A stretch of 64,000 nt of DNA from Acidobacteriota bacterium (GCA_029263295.1 JAJCXT010000029.1:1-64000); one strand, 5' to 3'; positions 17,761 to 25,588 are shown, counted from the first letter of the stretch. Notes: generated by a model not told the origin, from the letters alone. Made by a program: numbers and translations.

Positions 17761-18642
17761 CTACCCCACCACCAGTTGAGCGTCGCCCTCATCGGCGTGA
17801 ACGAACACTCCCGCGGCGATCTTCAGTCGTGCCATCGGCTGGGCTGGCTGCTCGTCGGCGTGCATGGCGAGGTACTCGGGCGAACGCATCTTACGACTGA
17901 AAGCACGCGTGAGGTCCCACTCCGCTTCGGTCGGCTCGCCCGCCTCCAGCGGACGGTTCAGACAGCGACCGAACTCCTGCGTCAACGTGGCTTCCAGTCC
18001 GTCGGTGTCGAACTCCGGCAGGCGTTCCTCGAGCGTGATCAAGCGCTCTCGCAGCGTCTCGCCAGCGAGCCGCCGGAACGGCTCTCCGGGAGCGTTCCAG
18101 ACCGCGGTCATCGTTTCGAAGTCGAAGCTCATCAGAATGTTCCCGACCACCACGCAGGCCTCGCCGAGCCTAGCGCCGCCAACGCCGGCAACGCGGCGGC
18201 CGTCGACTTCGATTTCATTGTCGGCCCGCAACGTGGCATCCAGGCCGAACCGGCGCAACGTCGCCACCGGCGCCGCCAGCAGACGTTCGTAGATGGCCCC
18301 GCTAGCCGACGCGAGCCGGGAATGATGGAAAATGCACTGGTAGAAGAGCTGGCCGGAGTCGAGATAGGTCAGACCGCCGCCTACGCGCCGGCGGAACACC
18401 GGCAGATCACGTCGCCGGCACTCGTCCGTGTCGATGAACTCCTCGAGCCGCTGGTGATAACCGAGCGACAGGTACGGCGTACGCGGCCGGCACACGATCA
18501 CCGTGTCCGGCGTGCCGGCCGTCATCCCTTCGGCGATCCCGTGGTAGAGCGCCTGGCTCAGGGGTGAGTCCACGATGCCAAGCCGCAGCAGCCGCACTGG
18601 GGGCTGCTCAGCGGGACTCGGGGTGGATACAGGTTCGTTCAT
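17761..18642 (-). CDS. LplA/LipM-fold acyltransferase-like protein, divergent
   Basis: The start is set at the ATG at 18642, four bases after the preceding gene. The longer ORF only adds residues encoded by that gene's 3' end. The BPL/LPL fold is shown by RRRVGGGLTYLDSGQLFYQ (the RRxxGGG motif that binds the acyl-adenylate or acyl group) and by ADNEIEVDGRRVAGVGGA. In lipoate ligases and octanoyltransferases the latter motif reads G-R-K-x-x-G with an essential lysine; here it is arginine. A cysteine follows in GEACVVVGNIL. The protein is distinct from sLpl(AB) encoded in the same operon. It may be an octanoyl or amidotransferase partner, or a non-catalytic homologue. Confidence 0.78.
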   Translation of the reverse strand: MNEPVSTPSPAEQPPVRLLRLGIVDSPLSQALYHGIAEGMTAGTPDTVIVCRPRTPYLSLGYHQRLEEFIDTDECRRRDLPVFRRRVGGGLTYLDSGQLFYQCIFHHSRLASASGAIYERLLAAPVATLRRFGLDATLRADNEIEVDGRRVAGVGGARLGEACVVVGNILMSFDFETMTAVWNAPGEPFRRLAGETLRERLITLEERLPEFDTDGLEATLTQEFGRCLNRPLEAGEPTEAEWDLTRAFSRKMRSPEYLAMHADEQPAQPMARLKIAAGVFVHADEGDAQLVVG

Positions 18643-18646
18643 CGAG

Positions 18647-19735
18647 TCAGCGGATCTCCCGCAGCTGGATCTGGTGGCGGATCTGCTCGATGTCGCGCTC
18701 CTCGGGCGCGAACGGGTAGTCACGATACTCCTCGCCCGGACGGTAGGAGCCGTAGGGACGGTTGCAGGCCACCTCGCCAGCGCGATCCGGGCAGCCGTCG
18801 GTCATGAACGGCGTGCCGGATCGCAGCACTTGCTCCAGCGTCTCGTTGTCGGCGCCGAGTCCGGTCAGGCTGCCGTCGGCATCAAGTTCGACCTGTTCGC
18901 GATCCAGGTCCTGGTGCTCGATCAGGTGCTTCACCAGCTGGATGCGCCGGAGCCGCTTGATCGGCGCGCGCGGCTCGTCCTGCATCGCCGTTCCCGGCTC
19001 TGGGTTGAAGGAGAACAGGTAGCCGGCGATCTGCTCCGAATGCAACTGGTAGAACAGATCGATCAACTCGGCGTCGGTCTCACCCAGGCCGACGATCACG
19101 TGGCAGTTGACGTTGAGCGGTCCGTAGATTTCACGTGCGGCCCGGACGATGTCCCAGTGCTGGATCCAGCTATGCGGTCCGCGCGCTCCGGCTCCACGAG
19201 TACGGTAGAAGAGTTCCTCGGTGGCGGCGTCTAGCCCGACCCCGATAATGTCGACGCCCACATCCTTGAGCCGGTGCAACCGCTCGACGTCGAGCGTGGT
19301 CGTGCTCACCAGCGCCGACAGCGGGACCTCGGGCGCGGCGCGGTGCACCACCTCCGTCATCTCCACCAGGTCATCGTAGGCGCGCGGGTCCTGAACCTGC
19401 GACAGGCACACGCGCCCCACAGTGCCGGACGCTTCCTTGGCAGCGATCGCGTCGGCCACTTCCTCGGTCCGGTACACCGGCCAGGCAACGCGGATGAACG
19501 TGTTGTCCTCGGGCGTTCCCGGCCTTTCGCGCGCCAGACCGCAATAGGTGCAGTTGGCGAAACAACCCTCGGGATAGGTCTGCAGCAGATTGATGCAGCC
19601 ACAACTGCAGCCGCGGTCGAAGCCGCCGGGCTTGAGCCCGAGTTCGATAGCCGCCGCCATACTCAGGCGAACGTACTCGGGACTGATCTGGAACTGCTCG
19701 GCTTGCAGCTCGTAGGGAACGGTTACTCTCGCCAC
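18647..19735 (-). CDS. LipS-type radical SAM lipoate-assembly protein (BioB-like)
   Basis: The N-terminal region has a Cys-rich patch GCSCGC (Cys43/45/47), probably an auxiliary cluster. The radical SAM motif CFANCTYC follows (Cys58/62/65), running into GLARERPG as in biotin-synthase relatives. A TIM-barrel core follows, with VSTTTLDVERL, DIIGVGLDAATEELF and VNCHVIVGLGETDAE. The C-terminal part holds two further cysteines around TDGCPDRAGEVACNRPYG. In sHdr organisms a pair of radical SAM proteins, LipS1 and LipS2, replaces LipA and inserts two sulfurs into octanoyl-LbpA. I cannot tell from memory which of the two this is. It lies between its partner and the divergent LplA-like gene. Confidence 0.85.
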   Translation of the reverse strand: MARVTVPYELQAEQFQISPEYVRLSMAAAIELGLKPGGFDRGCSCGCINLLQTYPEGCFANCTYCGLARERPGTPEDNTFIRVAWPVYRTEEVADAIAAKEASGTVGRVCLSQVQDPRAYDDLVEMTEVVHRAAPEVPLSALVSTTTLDVERLHRLKDVGVDIIGVGLDAATEELFYRTRGAGARGPHSWIQHWDIVRAAREIYGPLNVNCHVIVGLGETDAELIDLFYQLHSEQIAGYLFSFNPEPGTAMQDEPRAPIKRLRRIQLVKHLIEHQDLDREQVELDADGSLTGLGADNETLEQVLRSGTPFMTDGCPDRAGEVACNRPYGSYRPGEEYRDYPFAPEERDIEQIRHQIQLREIR

Positions 19736-19823
19736 GGGATCGTCCTTGTCGTCGGCCGGAACCTTCTTGCCGGTCGGGGGTTGGCGACCGGTCGGTACCT
19801 AGTTGTCGTTGAGCGGCTGGCGG

Positions 19824-20810
19824 TCACCACTGGACCCCGCAGCAGGCATTGATGAATTCCGGTTCGAGACCGAGCTGCCGAGCATGCTCGACGATACCCT
19901 CGGCCGGGTACGCGACGCCGTTGAAACCAGCCTCGAGTGCCATCTGGTCGATCGCGATCTTGTCCGAGCCCAACGGGCGGGCGCAGCCGAGCATCACTGG
20001 CGTCGTGGGCAACGCCTTCCGCGCCTGCTCGAAGAACGGTCCGATCTCCGCCAACGGCGGCGGGTCACACATACTCATAGGGGTGCCGGTGAGCGGCATG
20101 AGTACGACCAACACGAGCACCTTGGGTGGGTGGCGAGCGATCATCTCGAGCGCTGGCTGCTCGCCGAGCATCCGGCCGAAGTGCAATCCGAGAATGATGT
20201 GCGGGATGGTCGGAACCTCATTGCGCTCGAGCCGTTCGAGCACGTCCTCGTAGTCCTGGGGCGTGGCATCCATGTGGTACACGTCGTTGATCGTGTCCTG
20301 GTGACCGATGATGTCGACCATGGCGCCGTCGACTCCCACCTCGGCAAGCCCCGCGCATACCTCCTCGTCAGGCAGGCCGGGATGCACGCGGATGGTCAGG
20401 TCGAGTTCGCGACGGACCCGCACCATGTCGGCGATGTGTGGGCCGAGCGGGACGCAACCCTTCAGATCGCTTCCACCCGACACCAGCACGCCGCGCGCGC
20501 CGCGCTCAGCCAGGCCGGCGCACAGTTCGTACAGGGAACCGTTCGTACTCGGCAGGTCAGCCATGCCGACGAGCATGTTGGTGGCGCAGTGATCGCACGA
20601 AAGCGCACAGGCTGTGCCCGTGACGCTGATCGAGACGAACTCCGCCGCGTCGTGGCCGCTGTACTCGGAGGTCCGGTAGCGCTTAAGGCCAGGCGCATGG
20701 AACAAGACCTGGTCGGGGAAGTTGCCTCGACGCAGATCCATGCAAACTGGATCGATCATCGGACGGCTCGATGTCTTGGCAGGAGCTGGACTGGAGGCAG
20801 TATCAGGCAT
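19824..20810 (-). CDS. LipS-type radical SAM lipoate-assembly protein (second of pair)
   Basis: The motif CALSCDHC (Cys68/72/75, CX3CX2C) marks a radical SAM enzyme. Other features are LVSGGSDLKG, DGAMVDIIGHQ and IPHIILGLHFGRM in the barrel, and a conserved-looking cysteine pair at the very C-terminus (NACCGVQW) that may bind a second cluster. The ATG overlaps the end of the sLpl(AB) gene by eight bases. Together with the neighbouring BioB-like protein it matches the LipS1/LipS2 pair known to insert sulfur at C6 and C8 of octanoyl chains on lipoate-binding proteins. The assignment rests on the motif and on gene context. Confidence 0.82.
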   Translation of the reverse strand: MPDTASSPAPAKTSSRPMIDPVCMDLRRGNFPDQVLFHAPGLKRYRTSEYSGHDAAEFVSISVTGTACALSCDHCATNMLVGMADLPSTNGSLYELCAGLAERGARGVLVSGGSDLKGCVPLGPHIADMVRVRRELDLTIRVHPGLPDEEVCAGLAEVGVDGAMVDIIGHQDTINDVYHMDATPQDYEDVLERLERNEVPTIPHIILGLHFGRMLGEQPALEMIARHPPKVLVLVVLMPLTGTPMSMCDPPPLAEIGPFFEQARKALPTTPVMLGCARPLGSDKIAIDQMALEAGFNGVAYPAEGIVEHARQLGLEPEFINACCGVQW

Positions 20811-21951
20811 GTTGGGTTCCCGGAGTCACGAAGCAACCGTAAGGATCGGATGAAGGGTCGGGCACGGTGTCCGGCTCGGCCGGAGGTTGCGCCTGCCTCG
20901 TCGCCTGGAGAATCGCTGCAACTAGCGTTTCGAGCGGCAGCGCTTCGAGGCACTGTCCCCAGCGCGCGTAGACGGGCGCCAGGGTCGCGCGAATCGCAGC
21001 TGGATCGCCAGAGTGCCAGCGCAGCGATCCCTCGAGGTCGGCCACCGACGCCTCGGGAGCGAAGAAGTCGCCGCTGAGATACACAGCCTTGATCAGCTTG
21101 CCGGCGAGCGTGGCGCGCACCTCCAGCAGGCCTCCCGGCGTCCTGACCCGGGAAGCGCCCAGCAGATCGGGCACCTCGGTGCGCTGGAAGACCCATTCCC
21201 CGGTGCCGTACCTGGAACGCTCCAGGGCTGCGATCGCTTCCGCCTCCGACGCGCTCCACTCGCCGGGCGCGAGCGCAATGTCGAACGCGCTCGCGTAGCC
21301 CTCCGCCACCTGGCCGCGGACGCGATCGAAGGGCAGGTCCGCGCCCAGAATCGACCTCAGGGTACGGGTGCGCGACGCCACCGAAGCGATGTCCTTGTCG
21401 GCGATCTTCTCGAACGGTATCCGCAACACCTGCAGCATCAGCGCTACGTCCAGATCGACCAGCAGCGAGGCATGAAACAGCAGCCCGCCGCTGCGGTCGC
21501 GGTAAATCCCGAGCCCGGCGATCTTGCGACCCTCTATCTCCAGATCATTCTTGCGGCGGAACGCCGCGTCGATACCGAGACCCTCCAAGGCCTGACGCAA
21601 CCCCGAGGAGAACCGTTCCATGAGCTGACGGGCGCCGCCATAGGCATGCCGGTCGCGGCCCGGCACCGTGAGAGCCACCCCGAGCTGATCGGCCCCCATG
21701 ATGATGGCGCCGCCGCCGGTGGGCCGCCGGTTCACGGCGATCCCGTGCTCGCGGCAGAAGTCCAGATGAAGCTCCTGCTCGACGTTCTGGAAACGGCCGA
21801 CCAGGGCACAGTGCGAGCGATAGCTGTACAGACGAAGCGTAGGTGGCGACTCCCCGCATCCAACTCGCCGGGCTAGCGTCTCGTCGGCGGCCAGACCGAA
21901 CCCCGCCTCCACTTCGTCGTCGAGCAGCAGTCGCCAAGCTTGGTCGTTCAT
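20803..21951 (-). CDS. Two-domain lipoate:protein ligase sLpl(AB)
   Basis: The ATG at 21951 is preferred over the longer ORF start because the protein fold begins with MNDQAWRLLLDDEVEAGFGL. The first 250 residues are an LplA-type ligase with NRRPTGGGAIIM and the lysine motif KNDLEIEGRKIAGLG. The last 110 residues (SRVRTPGGLLEVRATLAGK onward) form the accessory LplB-like domain needed for adenylation. This fused AB architecture is typical of the ligase that serves LbpA proteins in sHdr clusters. It attaches octanoate or lipoate to the LbpA lysine using ATP. It sits directly behind lbpA1 and overlaps the first lipS gene. Confidence 0.88.
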   Translation of the reverse strand: MNDQAWRLLLDDEVEAGFGLAADETLARRVGCGESPPTLRLYSYRSHCALVGRFQNVEQELHLDFCREHGIAVNRRPTGGGAIIMGADQLGVALTVPGRDRHAYGGARQLMERFSSGLRQALEGLGIDAAFRRKNDLEIEGRKIAGLGIYRDRSGGLLFHASLLVDLDVALMLQVLRIPFEKIADKDIASVASRTRTLRSILGADLPFDRVRGQVAEGYASAFDIALAPGEWSASEAEAIAALERSRYGTGEWVFQRTEVPDLLGASRVRTPGGLLEVRATLAGKLIKAVYLSGDFFAPEASVADLEGSLRWHSGDPAAIRATLAPVYARWGQCLEALPLETLVAAILQATRQAQPPAEPDTVPDPSSDPYGCFVTPGTQHA

Positions 21952-21973
21952 CTCAGTCGGACTCCGTCGCAGG

Positions 21974-22420
21974 TCAGTCGATCCACCCTTCGGCCCGATA
22001 ACGCTCAACCTCCGCCGCGACCCATTCATCAAGGGCCGGGCCCGAGATCAAATGCGCCGACTCCCCCGGCCAGTCCGTCGGCTCGATGGTCACCAGCCAG
22101 CCGGTGCCATACGGATCGCTGTTGACTGGCGACGGGTCACGCAGCAGGAGGTCGTTGCGCTCGACGACCACTCCGCTCAACGGAGAAACGAGTTCGGTGG
22201 TCATCTTGGCCGCCTCCAGCGTTCCCATCGCGTCGCCGCGTTCGATGCGGCTGCCGACGTCGGGCAAGGCGACGTAGGCGAGTTCGCCGAGCGCTTCCAG
22301 TCCCAGCCGGTCGATGCCGATCGAGGTGCGGCTCGACTCATCGTCGCGACAAGCCCAGAAATGACTCGCGGCGTCGTAGTGCCGTTGCCGCGGGAAATCA
22401 AAGCCGGCAATGGTCTGCAT
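21974..22420 (-). CDS. lbpA: Lipoate-binding protein LbpA (copy 1, GcvH-like)
   Basis: The ATG at 22420 is preferred because GGAG lies six bases upstream; an ATG four codons earlier lacks such a site. The 148-residue product has the GcvH fold, with FPRQRHYDAASHFWACRD near the N-terminus and the lipoyl hairpin GTLEAAKMTTELVSPLSG, in which Lys72 should carry lipoate. It ends GWLVTIEPTDW and a helical tail, as in glycine cleavage H proteins. No glycine cleavage genes are nearby. As the first gene of the lipoate-assembly operon it is probably the substrate of sLpl(AB) and the LipS pair, and serves sHdr together with or instead of LbpA2. Confidence 0.88.
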   Translation of the reverse strand: MQTIAGFDFPRQRHYDAASHFWACRDDESSRTSIGIDRLGLEALGELAYVALPDVGSRIERGDAMGTLEAAKMTTELVSPLSGVVVERNDLLLRDPSPVNSDPYGTGWLVTIEPTDWPGESAHLISGPALDEWVAAEVERYRAEGWID

Positions 22421-22491
22421 CAAGCACTCCATGTCTGGTCGCGATGGACACGATCTGCGGGCGAGCGATTTTGCGAAACCCCGACCGAATG

Positions 22492-22497
22492 TATTAT
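22492..22497 (+). promoter_or_regulatory. Candidate -10 element (TATTAT) for arsR in the divergent gap
   Basis: TATTAT lies 75 bases before the arsR ATG, with TTTGCG sixteen bases upstream as a weak -35. On the opposite strand the same spot reads CATAATAC and could serve the lbpA1 operon, so transcripts in both directions may start from this AT-rich point. Confidence 0.35.
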
Positions 22498-22572
22498 GGA
22501 TCTGGTCTCTGATGTCCAGGCTGCGGCGAGGTCTGCGACAGTCCGACTGTCACCCAGGACAAAGGAGTGCTG

Positions 22573-22875
22573 ATGACTTCGATCCCGATCGACCGGGTTG
22601 CGGAAGACGACTTGGTCCGAATGGCGGGCGTCATCAAGTGCCTCGGCCACCCCTTGAGGCTCCGCCTGCTCGAAGCTCTCGAGGATGGGGAGCGGTCCGT
22701 TTCGGACCTGCAGGCGGGCACCGGTGCGACACAGGCTGCCGTGTCCCAGCAACTCGCTATCCTGCGCGGGCGCGGTGTCGTCGACCATCGGCGCGAAGGG
22801 CCGAACGTTTACTACTGGATCATCGAGCCGCGCGTGAGCGTAATCCTCGACTGTGTCCGCAATTGCGCGCCCTGA
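22573..22875 (+). CDS. ArsR/SmtB-family regulator of the sulfur island (sHdrR-like candidate)
   Basis: The ATG at 22573 has AAAGGAG five bases upstream, better than the GTG of the ORF track. The 100-residue product is a compact winged helix: LGHPLRLRLLEALEDGERSV, then the recognition helix region TQAAVSQQLAILRGRGVVDH and wing RREGPNVYYWI. It has one cysteine just before the first helix (KCLGHP) and two at the C-terminus (CVRNCAP), possible thiol sensors. SoxR and sHdrR, ArsR proteins of sulfur oxidisers, sense sulfane sulfur with a cysteine pair, although the cysteine positions here are not obviously the same as theirs. The gene sits exactly between the lipoate operon and the tusA-sHdr operon, so it probably controls both. 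Confidence 0.85.
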   Translation: MTSIPIDRVAEDDLVRMAGVIKCLGHPLRLRLLEALEDGERSVSDLQAGTGATQAAVSQQLAILRGRGVVDHRREGPNVYYWIIEPRVSVILDCVRNCAP

Positions 22876-22912
22876 CCGAGTCAATGTACTCTCCTGCGGT
22901 GTTGCCTCTCTC

Positions 22913-22966
22913 TTGACGGAGACCTGCAACGCTACATAGGATATGCACTTAATGCTATAGGTGCAT
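22913..22966 (+). promoter_or_regulatory. Promoter with overlapping palindrome before the tusA-sHdr operon
   Basis: TTGACG (22913-22918) and TAGGAT (22937-22942) are separated by 18 bases and resemble sigma70 boxes. Directly after the -10 comes the inverted repeat ATGCAC-N12-GTGCAT (22943-22966), covering the expected transcription start. A repressor bound there would block initiation. The adjacent ArsR protein is the obvious candidate. About 146 bases of leader separate the site from the tusA start. Confidence 0.5.
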
Positions 22967-23112
22967 GAATGGGCCATGATGGACGCTGCCATGGGCCCCG
23001 CCCACTCTCTTGCTCCGGGGGAAGACCTTCGACCGGCCGCGAGTTCGACGGAAACGACGTTCTTCGCCCCCACCGGAGATATCCGGGCTGGACCGACGGC
23101 AGGGAGGCGAAG

Positions 23113-23355
23113 TTGACTGAACCCGATCTCGTGATCGCGCTGGATTTGGACTGCCGCGGCATGAATTGCCCGCTGCCGATCCTCAAGACCAAGAAGGCCA
23201 TCACCGGCCTCGCCACGGGAGACGTTCTCCGGGTGGTTTCCACGGACCCCGGCTCCATTGCCGATATGGCCGCGTTCAGTCGCCGCACCGGCAACGAGAT
23301 CATCGAACAGAGCGAAGGAGCTGGGGAATACACTTTCCTGTTCCGCAAGGGATAG
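23113..23355 (+). CDS. tusA: TusA-family sulfur carrier protein
   Basis: I chose the TTG at 23113 because AGGGAGG ends five bases before it and the resulting 80 residues match the normal TusA length; the 128-residue ORF adds an arginine-rich stretch with no family resemblance. The signature LDCRGMNCPLPILKTKKAI includes the sulfur-carrying cysteine in the CPxP motif (Cys19) plus an extra Cys14. TusA proteins accept sulfane sulfur on this cysteine as a persulfide, usually from a rhodanese or DsrE protein, and in sHdr organisms feed it into cytoplasmic sulfur oxidation. It is the first gene of the long sHdr operon. Confidence 0.9.
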   Translation: MTEPDLVIALDLDCRGMNCPLPILKTKKAITGLATGDVLRVVSTDPGSIADMAAFSRRTGNEIIEQSEGAGEYTFLFRKG

Positions 23356-23383
23356 CAGACCCGACGCAACGAGGAGGGAGCGC

Positions 23384-23902
23384 ATGAATAACGGAGACCG
23401 TCCGAAGAGGATGGCCCTGATCGCCTCCAAGGGAACGCTCGACTGGGCGTACCCGCCATTCATTCTCGCGTCGACCGCCGTGGCGCTGGACATGGAGGTG
23501 GCGATCTTCTTTACCTTCTACGGCCTGCCGCTGCTGATGAAGGACCTGAAGGCGTCTGTTTCGCCGCACGCGAACCCGGCCATGCCGATGAAGATGCCGT
23601 TCGGACCAGAGGGTCTTCGGGACTTCAATTGGCCCGTACCCAACCTCATCTCGGGTAACGTACCGGGCTTCGACTCCATGGCCACGTCGCTCATGAAGCA
23701 GACCTTCAAGAAGAAGGGCGTAGCAACGATCGAGGAGCTCCGCGAGATTTCAATCGAATCGGGCGCCAGACTGATCGGCTGCCAGATGACGATGGATGTC
23801 TTCGGCTTCGAGAAGGAACAGTTCATCGACGGCGTCGAGATCGGTGGCGCCGCCACCTTCCTCGAATACGCCGCAGACTCGGATATCAGCCTGTTTATCT
23901 AG
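23384..23902 (+). CDS. dsrE3A: DsrE3A-type sulfurtransferase
   Basis: The ATG at 23384 follows GAGGAGGGAG. The 172-residue product belongs to the longer DsrE/DsrF/DrsH group, with MALIASKGTLDWAYPPFILA at the N-terminus, IFFTFYGLPLLMKD in the core, and the likely active cysteine at residue 133 in RLIGCQMTMDVFGF. DsrE3A proteins are regularly encoded beside tusA in sHdr clusters and exchange sulfane sulfur with it. Only 28 bases separate it from tusA, so they are cotranscribed. The 3A assignment rests on length, motif and context. Confidence 0.85.
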   Translation: MNNGDRPKRMALIASKGTLDWAYPPFILASTAVALDMEVAIFFTFYGLPLLMKDLKASVSPHANPAMPMKMPFGPEGLRDFNWPVPNLISGNVPGFDSMATSLMKQTFKKKGVATIEELREISIESGARLIGCQMTMDVFGFEKEQFIDGVEIGGAATFLEYAADSDISLFI

Positions 23903-23953
23903 ACCCAGCCTACCCGCAGCAAGCCTGCCCGCCGCGGCACCAGGAGACCCTGT

Positions 23954-24328
23954 ATGGATGATGAGGGAGCTGTCGTCGTCTTCGTGACCTCAGGTCCGGA
24001 CCTGCCGCAGCGCTGCGCGACGCCGTTCTACATGGCCAACGTCGCCGCGGCGATGGACAACGACGCCGAGGTGATTTTCCAGATCGACGGCGTGCTGCTG
24101 ATGAAGAAGGGCGTTGCCGAGAACATCGTCGCCAAGGAAGGCGGCAAGCGCATCATCGACTTCATCCGCGAGGCCAAGGAAGCGGGTGTCGAGATGTACG
24201 TGTGCTCTGCCGCGCTGCAGCTCCACGACATGACCGAAGACGATCTGATCGAGGAGTGCGATGGCGTGGTCGGCGCCGCCTACATGACCGATCAAGGTAT
24301 GGACGCTTCGTTGGTGCTCTGCTACTAG
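23954..24328 (+). CDS. Small DsrE-like sulfurtransferase
   Basis: This 124-residue protein has a DsrE-type Rossmann-like fold: VVVFVTSGPDLPQRC at the N-terminus, NDAEVIFQIDGVLLMKKG, and a cysteine after a strand in VEMYVCSAALQLHDM, the position of the persulfide cysteine in DsrE relatives. AGGAG stands before the ATG. It is the second DsrE-family gene in the operon, between dsrE3A and lbpA. It may be an additional relay between TusA and the sHdr complex. I do not assign a numbered DsrE subgroup. Confidence 0.8.
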   Translation: MDDEGAVVVFVTSGPDLPQRCATPFYMANVAAAMDNDAEVIFQIDGVLLMKKGVAENIVAKEGGKRIIDFIREAKEAGVEMYVCSAALQLHDMTEDDLIEECDGVVGAAYMTDQGMDASLVLCY

Positions 24329-24355
24329 AACGGACTGCTATCGAAAGGACGCATC

Positions 24356-24820
24356 ATGGCTGAACTGAGCAACTGTCGGCTGCCCGACGATCTGCACTAC
24401 CACGTCGAGTACAACGTCTGGATGCGCGACAACGGCGACGGCACCTGGGACCTCGGCATGACCGATATCGCCCAGTCGCTGGCGGGCTCGATCATCCATT
24501 GCCGCCCCAAGAAGGCCGGCAAGAAAGTGAAGGCCGGCCGCAGCATCGCCACGGTCGAGAGCGGCAAGTGGGTGGGACCCGTGAAGGCGCCCTTTGCGGC
24601 CGAGATCGTCGCCCGCAACGACGACGCCGAGGCCGACGCCACGGTGATCAACCGCAGCCCCTACAACGGCGGCTGGATCGTGAGAATGAAACCGCTCGAA
24701 GGCGAGGACCCTCTCGCCACACTGGTGCAGGGCGAGGCGGTAATCGAGGGATTCACGGCCTACATGGCCGAGAAGGAACTCGAGGAATGTGTTCACTGCG
24801 ACGGCTTTGAATGTGACTAG
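24356..24820 (+). CDS. lbpA: Lipoate-binding protein LbpA (copy 2), in the sHdr operon
   Basis: The 154-residue product is GcvH-like with the LbpA-type N-terminus DDLHYHVEYNVWMRDNGDGT and the lipoyl hairpin ATVESGKWVGPVKAPFAAEI, in which Lys71 should be lipoylated. PYNGGWIVRMKP matches the H-protein end of the fold. The C-terminus carries an unusual cysteine tail, CVHCDGFECD (Cys145/148/153), absent from the other copy. It lies directly before hdrC1, the classical place for an LbpA gene in sHdr operons. In the pathway, lipoyl-LbpA is the cofactor-bearing partner on which the sulfur substrate is thought to be bound and oxidised by sHdr. Confidence 0.9.
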   Translation: MAELSNCRLPDDLHYHVEYNVWMRDNGDGTWDLGMTDIAQSLAGSIIHCRPKKAGKKVKAGRSIATVESGKWVGPVKAPFAAEIVARNDDAEADATVINRSPYNGGWIVRMKPLEGEDPLATLVQGEAVIEGFTAYMAEKELEECVHCDGFECD

Positions 24821-24868
24821 CAGGTCCGCCCTGGCAAGAGCCGACCACCGCTGAGAGGACACCGCCCC

Positions 24869-25588
24869 ATGGACGCCATCTACGCCGACGCCAAGTACCA
24901 GGAAGTACCGCGCGAGGAGAAGCAGCGGCTATTCGATGAAGTCAAAGCCGACATGCGGTGGAACGAGACGCTGTACGGCTGCTACGAGTGCGGCATCTGT
25001 GTTGCCGCCTGCCCCTCGGCACGCTTCTACGACTTCTCGCCGCGCGTCTTCGCTCAGGTCATGGCGCGTGAGGATGTCGATAGCTTCTACGAGCTGCTCA
25101 ACGACTCCGTGTGGGACTGCTCGCAGTGCTTCTCGTGCACCCGCTGCCCGCGGCAAAACAACCCTGGCGGCATCATCACGATCATGCGCGAGGTCGCGGT
25201 CAACAACGGCCTGACCTCCGCCAAGGATGCGCTGCAGGCGTATAGCCGCATCATCTACAAGGTCATGTCCACGGGCACGCAGGTCGCGCCGGACATGCTG
25301 CAACCGGACTTCTTTCCCGACTGGGGCCCGGACGTAGTGGCCGTGGCCGACAACCTCGATGTCTGGCGCCGCATGGTGCCGCCGGAAACGCTACACACCA
25401 CCGAGCTGGCGTGGGACGTGAGCGAGAAGACCCGGCTCGAGCTGTACATGATCTGGAAGCTCACGGGGAATCTCGAAATGATCGAGCAGATCGACGAGGG
25501 CATCTTCATGATTCTCGAGGAGGTCATGGAGGAGCTGCTCGAAGAGAACGGCTACGACATCGATGATTTCGAGTCCGTGATCGACTGA
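24869..25588 (+). CDS. hdrC1: sHdrC1, ferredoxin-like subunit
   Basis: The 239-residue product binds two [4Fe-4S] clusters near the N-terminus. The first motif is CYECGICVAACP (Cys38/41/44/48); the second is CSQCFSCTRCP (Cys84/87/90/93), with two rather than three residues before the last Cys. The C-terminal half is helical and ends in an acidic stretch (EEVMEELLEENGYDIDD). HdrC subunits pass electrons between HdrA and HdrB. It starts 48 bases after lbpA and is followed after 16 bases by hdrB1, the standard sHdr order C1-B1-A. Confidence 0.9.
   Translation: MDAIYADAKYQEVPREEKQRLFDEVKADMRWNETLYGCYECGICVAACPSARFYDFSPRVFAQVMAREDVDSFYELLNDSVWDCSQCFSCTRCPRQNNPGGIITIMREVAVNNGLTSAKDALQAYSRIIYKVMSTGTQVAPDMLQPDFFPDWGPDVVAVADNLDVWRRMVPPETLHTTELAWDVSEKTRLELYMIWKLTGNLEMIEQIDEGIFMILEEVMEELLEENGYDIDDFESVID

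Noticed and set aside
22969-23355. 128-residue version of TusA starting at ATG 22969
   Set aside because: The extra 48 residues are Arg/Gly/Pro-rich with no TusA similarity, and AGGGAGG precedes the TTG at 23113, which gives normal family length.
22420-23493. 357-residue minus-strand ORF opposite arsR and tusA
   Set aside because: It is antisense to well-supported genes and shows no motif or sensible composition, as expected of GC-rich shadow frames.
21974-24820. Glycine cleavage system H proteins
   Set aside because: Both GcvH-like proteins lie among sHdr and lipoate-assembly genes with no gcvT or gcvP nearby, so LbpA is the better call.
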